Origin: Candidatus Omnitrophota bacterium | GTDB taxonomy: Bacteria > Omnitrophota > Gorgyraeia > Gygaellales > Profunditerraquicolaceae | Direction: 5' to 3' | Length of the DNA: 5,267 nt | Assembly (NCBI GenBank): GCA_020061545.1 | Contig: JAGUYA010000140.1 | Span: forward strand, 1-5,267 | Notes under the pieces: generated by a model | Seen by the model: the letters and a program-made list of their open reading frames with translations, nothing else | Database searches by the model: none | What the model was told of the DNA's origin: nothing | Made by a program: the position numbers and the translations under genes | Part shown: positions 1 to 5,267 of the stretch, in pieces | Numbering within the stretch: position 1 is the stretch's first letter | Layout of the letters: every line of letters starts with the position of its first letter

Positions 1-306
1 GATTCACCAGTATTATCAGGCGGTAAGGCCGGGCCGCATAAGATTCAAGGTATTGGCGCAGGTTTTGTCCCTGAAGTCCTGAATACCAAGGTTATCGATG
101 AGATAATCCAGGTTTCTAATGAGCAGGCAATGGAAACAGCAAAGAGGCTAGCCAGAGAAGAAGGGATTTTAGCGGGTATTTCTTCAGGCGCAGCTGCTTT
201 TGCCGCCATTAAGGTAGCTCAGCGCAAAGAAAATAAAGACAAACTAATCGTGGTTATATTACCAGATACTGGTGAGCGTTATTTAAGTACAGAATTATTC
301 CAGTAA
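1..306 (+). CDS. cysK: Cysteine synthase A (O-acetylserine sulfhydrylase), C-terminal part
   Basis: The reading frame is open from base 1 to a TAA at 304-306 and gives the last 101 residues of a PLP-dependent cysteine synthase, about one third of the usual ~300-residue protein. The family enzyme replaces the acetyl group of O-acetylserine with sulfide to make L-cysteine in the cytoplasm. Visible signatures are SPVLSGG followed by [14 protein letters not shown] near the start, GISSGAA about residues 60-66 of the visible part, and the C-terminal block [11 protein letters not shown] ending in ELFQ. These match the CysK/CysM fold-type II family, with the IQGIGAGF stretch favouring CysK. The PLP lysine and the substrate loop lie upstream, outside the window, so catalytic competence cannot be checked. 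The protein stops soon after the ERYLST block, without the longer tail of enterobacterial CysK. The nfu gene starts 14 nt downstream, so the two are probably co-transcribed. Confidence 0.95.
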   Translation, partial: DSPVLSGGKAGPHKIQGIGAGFVPEVLNTKVIDEIIQVSNEQAMETAKRLAREEGILAGISSGAAAFAAIKVAQRKENKDKLIVVILPDTGERYLSTELFQ

Positions 307-320
307 AAAGGGGCGGAAAG

Positions 321-542
321 ATGAGAGAGAAAATAGAGCAGGCTTTAGACAAGATTCGACCTATGCTTATGGCTGACGGCGGAAATGTAGATTTGGTAGA
401 GGTTACTGATGATGGCGTAGTGAAATTAAAACTTACGGGCACCTGTGGTTGCTGTCCGATGAGTCAGATGACCTTAAAGATGGGGATTGAGAAATTATTA
501 AAAGAAGAGGTACCAGAAATAAAAGAGGTTATTGCCATATAA
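321..542 (+). CDS. NifU C-terminal-domain (Nfu-type) Fe-S cluster carrier protein
   Basis: This 73-residue protein is a stand-alone NifU C-terminal domain, the module that carries an Fe-S cluster and passes it to apo-proteins. Family hallmarks are the N-terminal helix with [17 protein letters not shown] (residues 12-28) and the cluster-binding motif with C42 and C45 (CxxC), followed by [12 protein letters not shown] (46-57). An additional cysteine, C44, sits inside the motif (CGCC). The full length fits single-domain Nfu proteins; there is no IscU-like scaffold domain or A-type domain. The start is supported by a purine-rich AAAGGGG at 307-313, 7 nt before ATG. It lies 14 nt after cysK and shares the window with a NifS desulfurase, the usual sulfur source for cluster assembly. 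A dimer sharing one [4Fe-4S] cluster through the CxxC cysteines is expected from the family. The family assignment is firm; the client proteins are unknown. Confidence 0.93.
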   Translation: MREKIEQALDKIRPMLMADGGNVDLVEVTDDGVVKLKLTGTCGCCPMSQMTLKMGIEKLLKEEVPEIKEVIAI

Positions 543-543
543 T

Positions 544-623
544 ACACGAATTAACACGAATAAAATAGCGAATCCGCACGAATCATTCGTGTAAATTTGA
601 TAAAAATTTGTGAAAATTCGTGG
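544..623. repeat. Nested inverted repeat of CACGAAT / ATTCGTG units
   Basis: The gap between nfu and the DUF39 gene is nearly filled by short repeated units. On the left are ACACGAAT at 544-551 and 554-561, a degenerate AGCGAAT at 567-573, and GCACGAAT at 576-583. On the right are the mirror units ATTCGTGT at 585-592, ATTTGTG at 606-612 and ATTCGTGG at 616-623. The core CACGAAT-C-ATTCGTG (577-591) is a perfect palindrome around C584. The outer units also pair (545-551 with 616-622, 555-561 with 606-612, the latter with one G-U), so transcript or single strand could fold into one ~78-nt imperfect hairpin. No coding potential is evident. It resembles the small palindromic interspersed elements found between genes in many bacteria. 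It could also act as an mRNA-processing or stability element between the cysK-nfu pair and the downstream genes. It has no T-run like that of an intrinsic terminator. Confidence 0.8.
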
Positions 624-639
624 AAAAAATAGTTTTAAT

Positions 640-644
640 GGAGG
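640..644 (+). promoter_or_regulatory. Ribosome binding site of the DUF39 gene
   Basis: GGAGG lies 9 nt before the ATG at 654 and is a near-complete Shine-Dalgarno match. A second AAGGA immediately before the ATG is too close to serve. The site supports the 654 start and lies just outside the 544-623 hairpin, so folding of the repeat would leave it free. Confidence 0.75.
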
Positions 645-653
645 CAAAAAGGA

Positions 654-1856
654 ATGAAGACCATAAAAGAGATAAACGCAAAGATTAAAAAAGGTGAAGT
701 GGTGGTAGTTACCGCAGAAGAGATCATTGATTTGGTCCAGAAAAAGGGTGCCAAGAAGGTAGCACAAGAGGTGGATGTGGTTACTACCGGTACCTTTGGT
801 CCGATGTGTTCATCAGGAGCATATTTTAATATCGGACATTCTAAACCACGCATCAAATTAGGCGGCGGCATATGCAAGCTGAATGATGTCCCTGCCTATT
901 GCGGCTTTGCGGCAGTGGATATTTATCTGGGTGCGACTGCCATACCTGATGATGACCCGCGCAATAAGGTTTTCCCAGGTGAATTTAAGTACGGCGGCGG
1001 GCATGTGATCGAGGAGATAGTTTCTGGTCGTGACGTAAGATTAGAAGCTACTGCCTATGGCACAGATTGCTATCCCCGCAAGAAATTAGAAACCCTCATT
1101 AATATCAAAGACCTAAACGAAGCAGTATTATTTAATATCCGCAACTGCTATCAGAATTACAACGTGGCAGTAAATCTTTCGGATAAGATAATCTATACCT
1201 ATATGGGGGAGTTAAAGTCAAAATTAGGTAATGCTAATTATTGCTCTGCAGGTCAGCTTTCACCGCTTTTAAAGGACCCTTATTATAAGACCATAGGTAT
1301 TGGCACAAAGATCTTTTTAGGCGGTGGTATAGGTTATGTGGCCTGGCAGGGCACACAGCATAATCCCACAGTAAAAAGAAAAGATAATGGTGTACCTCAA
1401 GCACCCGCAGGCACAATAGCGGTAATTGGTGATTTAAAACAGATGAAACCCGAGTGGCTGTTAGGAACAAGTATGCTGGGTTATGGCGTAACTGTGACAG
1501 TAGGGATTGGTGTTCCCATACCTATCTTAGATGAAGAGATAGTTAAATACGCGGCAATTGGCGATGAAGAAATCTATACCCAGGTGGTGGATTATAGTCA
1601 GGCCTATCCGCAGATGATTCCGGGAAGTCTGGGCGAGGTAAATTATGGCCAATTAAAATCCGGTAAGATTACGGTGCAAGGTAAAGAAATACCCACAGGT
1701 AATTTATCCAGTTATTCTAAGGCGCGTGAGATTGCCGAGGAATTAAAATCCTGGATTAAAAAAGGTGATTTTCTTCTGACTGAAGCCGTTGCAGCTTTGC
1801 CTGGTGCAGAATCTGGATATACCTTCAAGCCATTAAAAGAAAGACCTATAGATTAG
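654..1856 (+). CDS. DUF39 homocysteine biosynthesis protein (L-aspartate semialdehyde sulfurtransferase, MA1821 type)
   Basis: This 400-residue protein belongs to the HcyBio/DUF39 family. The Methanosarcina member MA1821 acts with MA1822 to convert L-aspartate semialdehyde and a sulfur donor to L-homocysteine, bypassing the O-acyl-homoserine route. Recognisable family blocks are TTGTFGPMCSSGAYFNIGHS (44-63), the glycine-rich GGGICKLNDVPAYCG (70-84), GATAIPDDDPRN (93-104), GGGHVIEEIVSG (114-125), YGTDCYPRK (135-143), FLGGGIGYVAWQGTQHNP (mid-protein) and GYGVTVTVGIGVPIPI (C-terminal third). C52 and C139 lie in the two blocks that hold the conserved, persulfide-forming cysteines of the family; C74 and C83 are also present. 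The protein ends without the paired CBS domains that some members carry. The start is fixed by GGAGG at 640-644. The next gene, 13 nt on, is its expected ferredoxin partner, which strengthens the call. The sulfur donor here could be sulfide or NifS/LarE-derived persulfide; the sequence does not decide. Confidence 0.9.
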   Translation: MKTIKEINAKIKKGEVVVVTAEEIIDLVQKKGAKKVAQEVDVVTTGTFGPMCSSGAYFNIGHSKPRIKLGGGICKLNDVPAYCGFAAVDIYLGATAIPDDDPRNKVFPGEFKYGGGHVIEEIVSGRDVRLEATAYGTDCYPRKKLETLINIKDLNEAVLFNIRNCYQNYNVAVNLSDKIIYTYMGELKSKLGNANYCSAGQLSPLLKDPYYKTIGIGTKIFLGGGIGYVAWQGTQHNPTVKRKDNGVPQAPAGTIAVIGDLKQMKPEWLLGTSMLGYGVTVTVGIGVPIPILDEEIVKYAAIGDEEIYTQVVDYSQAYPQMIPGSLGEVNYGQLKSGKITVQGKEIPTGNLSSYSKAREIAEELKSWIKKGDFLLTEAVAALPGAESGYTFKPLKERPID

Positions 1857-1857
1857 C

Positions 1858-1863
1858 AAGGAG
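1858..1863 (+). promoter_or_regulatory. Ribosome binding site of the NIL-ferredoxin gene
   Basis: AAGGAG sits 6 nt before the ATG at 1870, starting two bases after the stop codon of the DUF39 gene. This is the strongest Shine-Dalgarno match in the downstream block and fixes the start. It suggests that the ferredoxin partner is translated with its own initiation, unlike the following genes. Confidence 0.8.
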
Positions 1864-1869
1864 AACAGG

Positions 1870-2277
1870 ATGATTTCCAAAAGAATTGTTTTACACTTTC
1901 CGCATCGGTTAGTGGATCAACCTATTGTTTGTAAACTGGTTAAGGACTATGACCTGCAGTTTAATATCCTCAAGGCTTATGTTACGCCGCAAGAGGAAGG
2001 TCTAATGGTCTTAGAATTAACCGGCGAGGATGCAAATTTTAATAAAGGAATAGAATACTTGCAGTCCTGTGGGGTGAAGATTCAGCCCTTAAGTCAAGAT
2101 GTCATCCGTAATGAAACGAAATGCACTGACTGCGGGGTATGCGTTCCCATCTGTCCTACCGGCGCTTTAGTAATTGACCCCTTCACCCGCAAAGTCCATT
2201 TTTACGACAATAAATGCATTGCCTGTGAGCTCTGCGTAAAAATCTGTCCTACCCGCGCCATGGAAGTGCGCTTTTAA
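1870..2277 (+). CDS. NIL-domain / 2x[4Fe-4S] ferredoxin, partner subunit of the DUF39 protein (MA1822 type)
   Basis: This 135-residue protein has two parts. Residues 1-76 form a NIL domain, the small ACT-like fold also found at the end of methionine-transporter ATPases (MetN). It begins with RIVLHFP and contains the middle stretch GLMVLELTGE (44-53). Residues 80-135 form a bacterial-type ferredoxin with two classic motifs: C85, C88, C91 and C95 followed by PTGA, and C116, C119, C122 and C126 followed by PTRA. This predicts two [4Fe-4S] clusters. The same two-domain arrangement is found in MA1822, which works with MA1821 in homocysteine synthesis, probably supplying electrons to reduce a persulfide or disulfide. 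The NIL domain may sense or bind a sulfur amino acid, but that is an inference. The gene sits 13 nt after DUF39 and 1 nt before larE, consistent with one operon. No signal peptide or membrane segment is visible, so it should be cytoplasmic. Confidence 0.92.
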   Translation: MISKRIVLHFPHRLVDQPIVCKLVKDYDLQFNILKAYVTPQEEGLMVLELTGEDANFNKGIEYLQSCGVKIQPLSQDVIRNETKCTDCGVCVPICPTGALVIDPFTRKVHFYDNKCIACELCVKICPTRAMEVRF

Positions 2278-2278
2278 A

Positions 2279-3085
2279 ATGGGTTTAGAAAAAAAATTAA
2301 GCCGGCTAAAAAAGATAATTTTTCATATGGGTTCGGTCTTGGTTGCTTTTTCCGGAGGCGTAGATAGCACTTTTTTGCTTAAGGTCACTTCAGTAATATT
2401 ACCGGCAAATAAAATCCTGGCAGTTACTGCCTCCTCAAGCACATATCCTAAGGAGGAATTATTATTTTCTAAAGAGATTGCCCGCCTCCTTGGTATAAGA
2501 CACAAGATAATTAAAACCCGTGAATTAGAAAACAAAAGATTTACTGCGAATCCGGTTAATCGCTGCTATTTCTGTAAAAAAGAACTCTTTAGCAAATTAA
2601 AAGCCCTGGCTAAAAATTTTAAATTAAATTTTGTGGTAGATGCTAGCAACATCTCCGATAAAAACGATTTCCGGCCGGGAAATAAAGCCAAAGAAGAACT
2701 GAAGATACGTTCGCCGCTTCAGGAAGCAGGCTTGACGAAGGAAGATATCAGAATATTAAGCAAAAAGTTGGGCTTGAGCACTTGGGATAAACCGTCTTTG
2801 GCCTGCCTTGCTTCCCGGGTTCCTTACGGCAAGAAGATTACCTCTGGCATATTAGCACGGATTAATAAAGCGGAAGGTTTTTTAAGGCAATCGGGTTTTC
2901 GGCAGGTAAGATTAAGGCACTACAATGGTCTTTGTCGGATAGAAGTATTTAGAAAAGATATCCCCGCGCTTATGCATAAACGCAATTTGATAGTAGAAAA
3001 GTTAAAAAGATTAGGTTATAATTATGTTACTGTGGATTTAGAAGGCTATCGCACAGGCAGTTTAAATGAGGTAATCAAGCGATGA
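2279..3085 (+). CDS. larE: LarE-type ATP-dependent sulfur transferase (PP-loop)
   Basis: This 268-residue protein, near the usual LarE length, is an ATP-pyrophosphatase-fold enzyme. LarE adenylates the carboxylate of the pyridinium dicarboxylate nucleotide precursor and donates sulfur to it, making the nickel-pincer cofactor of lactate racemase and related enzymes. Visible features are the PP-loop AFSGGVDSTF (23-32), NRCYFCKKELF (94-104), DASNISDKNDFRPGNKA (121-137), IRSPLQEAGLTKEDIR (143-158) and WDKPSLACLASRVPYG (169-184). C176 matches the sulfur-donating cysteine of LarE. With C96 and C99 it gives the three-cysteine set reported in [4Fe-4S]-dependent LarE proteins such as that of Thermotoga, which need not be sacrificial. 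C219 is a further cysteine in the C-terminal domain. The start at 2279 is kept because the N-terminal helix before the PP-loop is normal for the family; M17 is the alternative. There is no clear Shine-Dalgarno, the preceding stop is 1 nt away, and the end overlaps nifS by 4 nt, so translation is likely coupled. No larA, larB or larC is present here. Confidence 0.92.
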   Translation: MGLEKKLSRLKKIIFHMGSVLVAFSGGVDSTFLLKVTSVILPANKILAVTASSSTYPKEELLFSKEIARLLGIRHKIIKTRELENKRFTANPVNRCYFCKKELFSKLKALAKNFKLNFVVDASNISDKNDFRPGNKAKEELKIRSPLQEAGLTKEDIRILSKKLGLSTWDKPSLACLASRVPYGKKITSGILARINKAEGFLRQSGFRQVRLRHYNGLCRIEVFRKDIPALMHKRNLIVEKLKRLGYNYVTVDLEGYRTGSLNEVIKR

Positions 3086-4245
3086 AGAAGATATATTTAG
3101 ATTATGCGGCTACCACTCCTACTGACCCCGGAGTTATCAAGGCAATGGAGCCATATTTCTTTGATAAATTCGGTAATCCCTCCAGCATCCATTCCTTTGG
3201 CCAGGAGGCAAAAGGCGCAATAGAAGAGGCACGCGCAAAGGTCGCCGCGTTTTTAGGGGCAAAGCCAGAAGAGATTATCTTTACCTCAGGCGGAACAGAA
3301 TCCAATAATTTTGCTATTGAAGGCGTAGCTTATGCCCAGGAAAAGAAGGGCAACCACATCATTACCACTGCTATCGAGCATCACGCCACAACTGAGCCAT
3401 GTAAATTTTTAGAAAAAAGAGGTTTTAGAGTCACTCATGTGGGTGTAGATAAATACGGTTTAGTTTCGCCTTCGGATATCAAAAAGGCAATCACGGATAA
3501 GACCATTCTGGTTTCAGTAATGCATGCAAATAATGAGATTGGCACAATAGAACCTATTGCTGAAATTGGTAAAATTACGAGAGATAAAGGGATATCTTTT
3601 CATACAGATGCAGTCCAGACCGTAGGTCATATCCCGGTAAATGTAGATGATTTGAATGTTGACCTTTTGTCTTTATCAGCGCATAAATTCTATGGCCCTA
3701 AAGGCGTGGGCGCTTTGTATGTCAGAAAAGGAACGCGCATAGAAAGATTTTTGCACGGCGGAGATCAGGAGAAGGGTAGACGTGCCTCTACGCACAATAC
3801 ACCTGGTATTGTGGGATTAGGCAAGGCCATAGAGTTATGTCAGGATAAGATGGAAACCGAGGCAGAGTTTCAAAGGCGGTTGCGCGATAAATTGATTAAA
3901 GAAATCCCAAGGAGAATCCCGGAGGTTTATCTTAATGGTCATCCGACACTTAGACTACCCAATAATGTTAATTTTTCTATCAAATACATTGAAGGCGAAT
4001 CCATTTTGCTTAATTTAGATATGCTGGGTATTGCTGCCTCTACAGGCTCTGCTTGTACCTCTACTTCTTTAGAACCCTCCCATGTATTATTAGCTATTGG
4101 TCTGTCGCATGAGATTGCCCACGGTTCATTAAGGCTTACTTTAGGCAGATGGACAAGAGAAGACGATATAGACTACCTTTTAGAACACCTTCCAGGAATT
4201 GTGGCAAAACTGCGGTCAATGTCTCCTCTTTACGATAAGAAATAA
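3082..4245 (+). CDS. nifS: NifS/IscS-type cysteine desulfurase
   Basis: This 387-residue PLP enzyme converts L-cysteine to L-alanine and leaves a persulfide on its active cysteine for Fe-S assembly and thio-cofactor synthesis. It opens with the group I signature YLDYAATTP (5-13), followed by FGNPSSIHSFG (30-40), TSGGTESNN (68-76), the PLP-stacking histidine region EHHA (99-102), MHANNEIGT (147-155), HTDAVQ (174-179) and SAHKFYGPKG (199-208), where K202 is the Schiff-base lysine. The persulfide cysteine is C325 in STGSACTS (320-327); both positions equal those of Azotobacter NifS. All key residues are present, so the enzyme should be active. The ATG overlaps the larE stop by 4 nt (ATGA), showing tight coupling. 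The likely sulfur acceptors encoded nearby are LarE and the DUF39 protein, with Nfu downstream of cluster assembly. No dedicated IscU-type scaffold is in the window. The NifS versus IscS label rests on length and general likeness rather than a tree. Confidence 0.97.
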   Translation: MKKIYLDYAATTPTDPGVIKAMEPYFFDKFGNPSSIHSFGQEAKGAIEEARAKVAAFLGAKPEEIIFTSGGTESNNFAIEGVAYAQEKKGNHIITTAIEHHATTEPCKFLEKRGFRVTHVGVDKYGLVSPSDIKKAITDKTILVSVMHANNEIGTIEPIAEIGKITRDKGISFHTDAVQTVGHIPVNVDDLNVDLLSLSAHKFYGPKGVGALYVRKGTRIERFLHGGDQEKGRRASTHNTPGIVGLGKAIELCQDKMETEAEFQRRLRDKLIKEIPRRIPEVYLNGHPTLRLPNNVNFSIKYIEGESILLNLDMLGIAASTGSACTSTSLEPSHVLLAIGLSHEIAHGSLRLTLGRWTREDDIDYLLEHLPGIVAKLRSMSPLYDKK

Positions 4246-5204
4246 TGATACAAGAAAAGATTCTTGATTTCTTAAAAAGAAAACCGGACTATGTCTCAGG
4301 TGACCAGATCAGCCACCGTTTAGGGATAACACGACAGGCATTATGGAAGCATATCCAGATACTTAAGGATTCGGGTTATGATATTGTGGCTGTGCCACAT
4401 TTAGGATATAGGCTTATTTCTTCTCCAGATAGACTTATGCCTCTTGAGGTAACTAGAGAACTAAATACAAAGTTTATGGGAAAAAAAATTTACTATTTTG
4501 ATACGGTCTCATCCACTATGGATATTGCTTTACAGTTAGGGATAAAAGGCTCTCCTGAAGGCACGGTGGTTTTAGCAGAAACCCAGACCAAAGGTAGAGG
4601 TAGGTTAGGTAGAAATTGGTTTTCGCCCAAATATAAAGGCATATATTTATCTTTAATCTTAAGGCCTAAGATTTTGCCCAATCAAACACCTTTACTTACC
4701 CTGATGAGCGCAGTAAGTATCTGTGAGGCGGTTAAAGAAAAGATGGGGTTAACTACCCAGATAAAGTGGCCGAATGACATATTAATCCACCACAAAAAAT
4801 TAGGAGGCATATTGACCGAATTGAATGCTGAGACAGACTTAAGCCGTTTTGTAGTTATAGGTATTGGCTTAAACGTGAATAACGATAAAAAAACGTTACC
4901 CGCCGGCGCCACATCATTAAAGGAACAGAGAAAAGAAAAGATGAGTCGCCTGGATTTATTACAAGAGATATTGCGTAAGATAGAAGCAAATTATCTTATC
5001 TTTCAAAAAAAAGGAACCAAACCCATAATCGACAAATGGCGCGACTGGAGTGTTAGTTTAGGTAGAAGAGTAAGAGTAATTTGTCAAAAGGAACATATCG
5101 AAGGTGAGGCTTTAGATATTGATATTGACGGCGGTTTATTAATTAGAAATGACGCTGGTCTAACCCAGAAGATGATGGCCGGTGATGTGGTGCATTGTAG
5201 GTGA
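4245..5204 (+). CDS. birA: Bifunctional biotin-[acetyl-CoA carboxylase] ligase / biotin operon repressor
   Basis: This 319-residue, BirA-length protein has three parts. Residues 1-60 are a winged helix-turn-helix with recognition helix TRQALWKHIQIL (29-40) and a wing at VPHLGYRL (50-57), so it can probably also repress biotin genes. The central catalytic domain carries VSSTMD (88-93), GRGRLGRNW (117-125, the biotinyl-AMP loop), KWPNDIL (174-180, with the conserved lysine K174), KLGGIL (185-190) and GIGLNVN (206-212). A small C-terminal SH3-like domain follows from about W268 to the end (AGDVVHCR). The enzyme activates biotin with ATP and attaches it to a lysine of biotin-dependent carboxylases. 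The ATG shares one base with the nifS stop (TAATG), with no clear Shine-Dalgarno, indicating translational coupling. No biotin biosynthesis or carboxylase gene is visible, so the link to the sulfur genes may be through the sulfur need of biotin synthase, or none at all. Confidence 0.96.
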   Translation: MIQEKILDFLKRKPDYVSGDQISHRLGITRQALWKHIQILKDSGYDIVAVPHLGYRLISSPDRLMPLEVTRELNTKFMGKKIYYFDTVSSTMDIALQLGIKGSPEGTVVLAETQTKGRGRLGRNWFSPKYKGIYLSLILRPKILPNQTPLLTLMSAVSICEAVKEKMGLTTQIKWPNDILIHHKKLGGILTELNAETDLSRFVVIGIGLNVNNDKKTLPAGATSLKEQRKEKMSRLDLLQEILRKIEANYLIFQKKGTKPIIDKWRDWSVSLGRRVRVICQKEHIEGEALDIDIDGGLLIRNDAGLTQKMMAGDVVHCR

Positions 5205-5263
5205 GCACATAAGTTATGGAACTTGCTATTTTAAAATATATAAGCGACATAACTTATTTGTGC
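5205..5263. repeat. Imperfect inverted repeat after birA (candidate hairpin, terminator or recombination/interspersed element)
   Basis: The left arm GCACATAAGTTATG (5205-5218) is the inverse of the right arm CATAACTTATTTGTGC (5248-5263) except for two extra bases (TT, 5257-5258) in the right arm. Nine base pairs (5210-5218 with 5248-5256) and five more (5205-5209 with 5259-5263) flank the 2-nt bulge. The AT-rich middle holds a perfect 12-base palindrome, TATTTTAAAATA (5227-5238), and a minor CTT/AAG pairing (5222-5224 with 5242-5244). The left arm begins immediately after the birA stop codon. As RNA it could be a transcript-end hairpin, but no T-run follows the right arm up to the window end, so it is not a classic intrinsic terminator. 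The paired arms with a bulge also recall folded recombination sites or small interspersed palindromes; the sequence alone does not decide. Confidence 0.7.
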
Positions 5264-5267
5264 GAAC

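Noticed and set aside
538..543. TATAAT, a perfect -10 box at the end of nfu
   Set aside because: No TTGACA-like -35 at 16-18 nt spacing and no extended -10 TG; it overlaps the nfu stop codon in AT-rich DNA, so chance is likely. It remains a possible weak promoter for the downstream block.
544..623. CRISPR array or intrinsic terminator
   Set aside because: The units are about 7-8 nt, inverted relative to each other and without uniform spacers, so this is not CRISPR. The stem is AT-rich and is not followed by a T-run, so it is not a classic terminator.
635..877. Antisense open frame opposite the start of the DUF39 gene
   Set aside because: It lies opposite a well-supported conserved gene, and its protein shows no recognisable family features. 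The other minus-strand open frames in the window were dismissed for the same reason.
2327..3085. Alternative LarE start at M17 (2327)
   Set aside because: It would remove the N-terminal helix normally found before the PP-loop, and it has no better ribosome binding site than the 2279 start.
2279..3085. Calling the PP-loop protein a tRNA thiolase or NAD/GMP synthetase relative
   Set aside because: The combination RCYFCK, DFRPG, RSPL and KPSLACLASR is specific to the LarE group.
5205..5267. Integron attC site
   Set aside because: The bulged stem is attC-like, but the outer ends lack the RYYYAAC and GTTRRRY boxes in the right order, and no integrase or cassette is visible. Not called without more sequence.

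Overview
The window is a compact run of seven genes, all on the + strand, concerned with cysteine, sulfur transfer and iron-sulfur clusters. It holds the end of a cysteine synthase gene (cysK), a small NifU C-terminal-domain Fe-S carrier, a DUF39-family homocysteine biosynthesis protein (L-aspartate semialdehyde sulfurtransferase, MA1821 type), its NIL-domain plus 2x[4Fe-4S] ferredoxin partner (MA1822 type), a LarE-type PP-loop sulfur transferase, a NifS-type cysteine desulfurase, and a BirA-type biotin ligase/repressor. No frameshifts or broken genes were seen. The only truncation is cysK, cut by the left window edge.

Organism: the DNA is moderately AT-rich with many TTA/AAA/ATA codons. The gene set (DUF39 plus NIL-ferredoxin, NifS, Nfu, LarE) points to a strict anaerobe that makes homocysteine by direct sulfur insertion. 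This DUF39/ferredoxin pair is best known from methanogens but also occurs in anaerobic bacteria. The Shine-Dalgarno sites, the BirA with an N-terminal helix-turn-helix and the general style suggest a bacterium. An uncultured anaerobic lineage such as Omnitrophota or a Desulfobacterota relative is plausible, but that is a guess from style.

Layout: cysK (1-306) and nfu (321-542) are separated by 14 nt. A 111-nt gap (543-653) follows, nearly filled by a nested inverted repeat built from CACGAAT/ATTCGTG units. The tight block 654-5204 then begins: DUF39, a 13-nt gap, NIL-ferredoxin, a 1-nt gap, larE, a 4-nt ATGA overlap, nifS, a 1-nt TAATG overlap, birA. The overlaps indicate one translationally coupled transcript for at least the last four genes. 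After birA, 5205-5263 is a second, different inverted repeat with a 2-nt asymmetry, and the window ends just past it.

How the genes may work together: CysK makes cysteine from O-acetylserine and sulfide. NifS takes sulfur off cysteine as an enzyme persulfide. Nfu and the ferredoxin handle Fe-S clusters and electrons. DUF39 with the NIL-ferredoxin puts sulfur into aspartate semialdehyde to give homocysteine. LarE is the odd member. Its known job is sulfur donation to the nickel-pincer cofactor, yet no other lar gene is visible, which raises the possibility that it serves as a sulfur carrier within this pathway. BirA may be linked through the sulfur and Fe-S demand of biotin synthesis, or may simply be a passenger.
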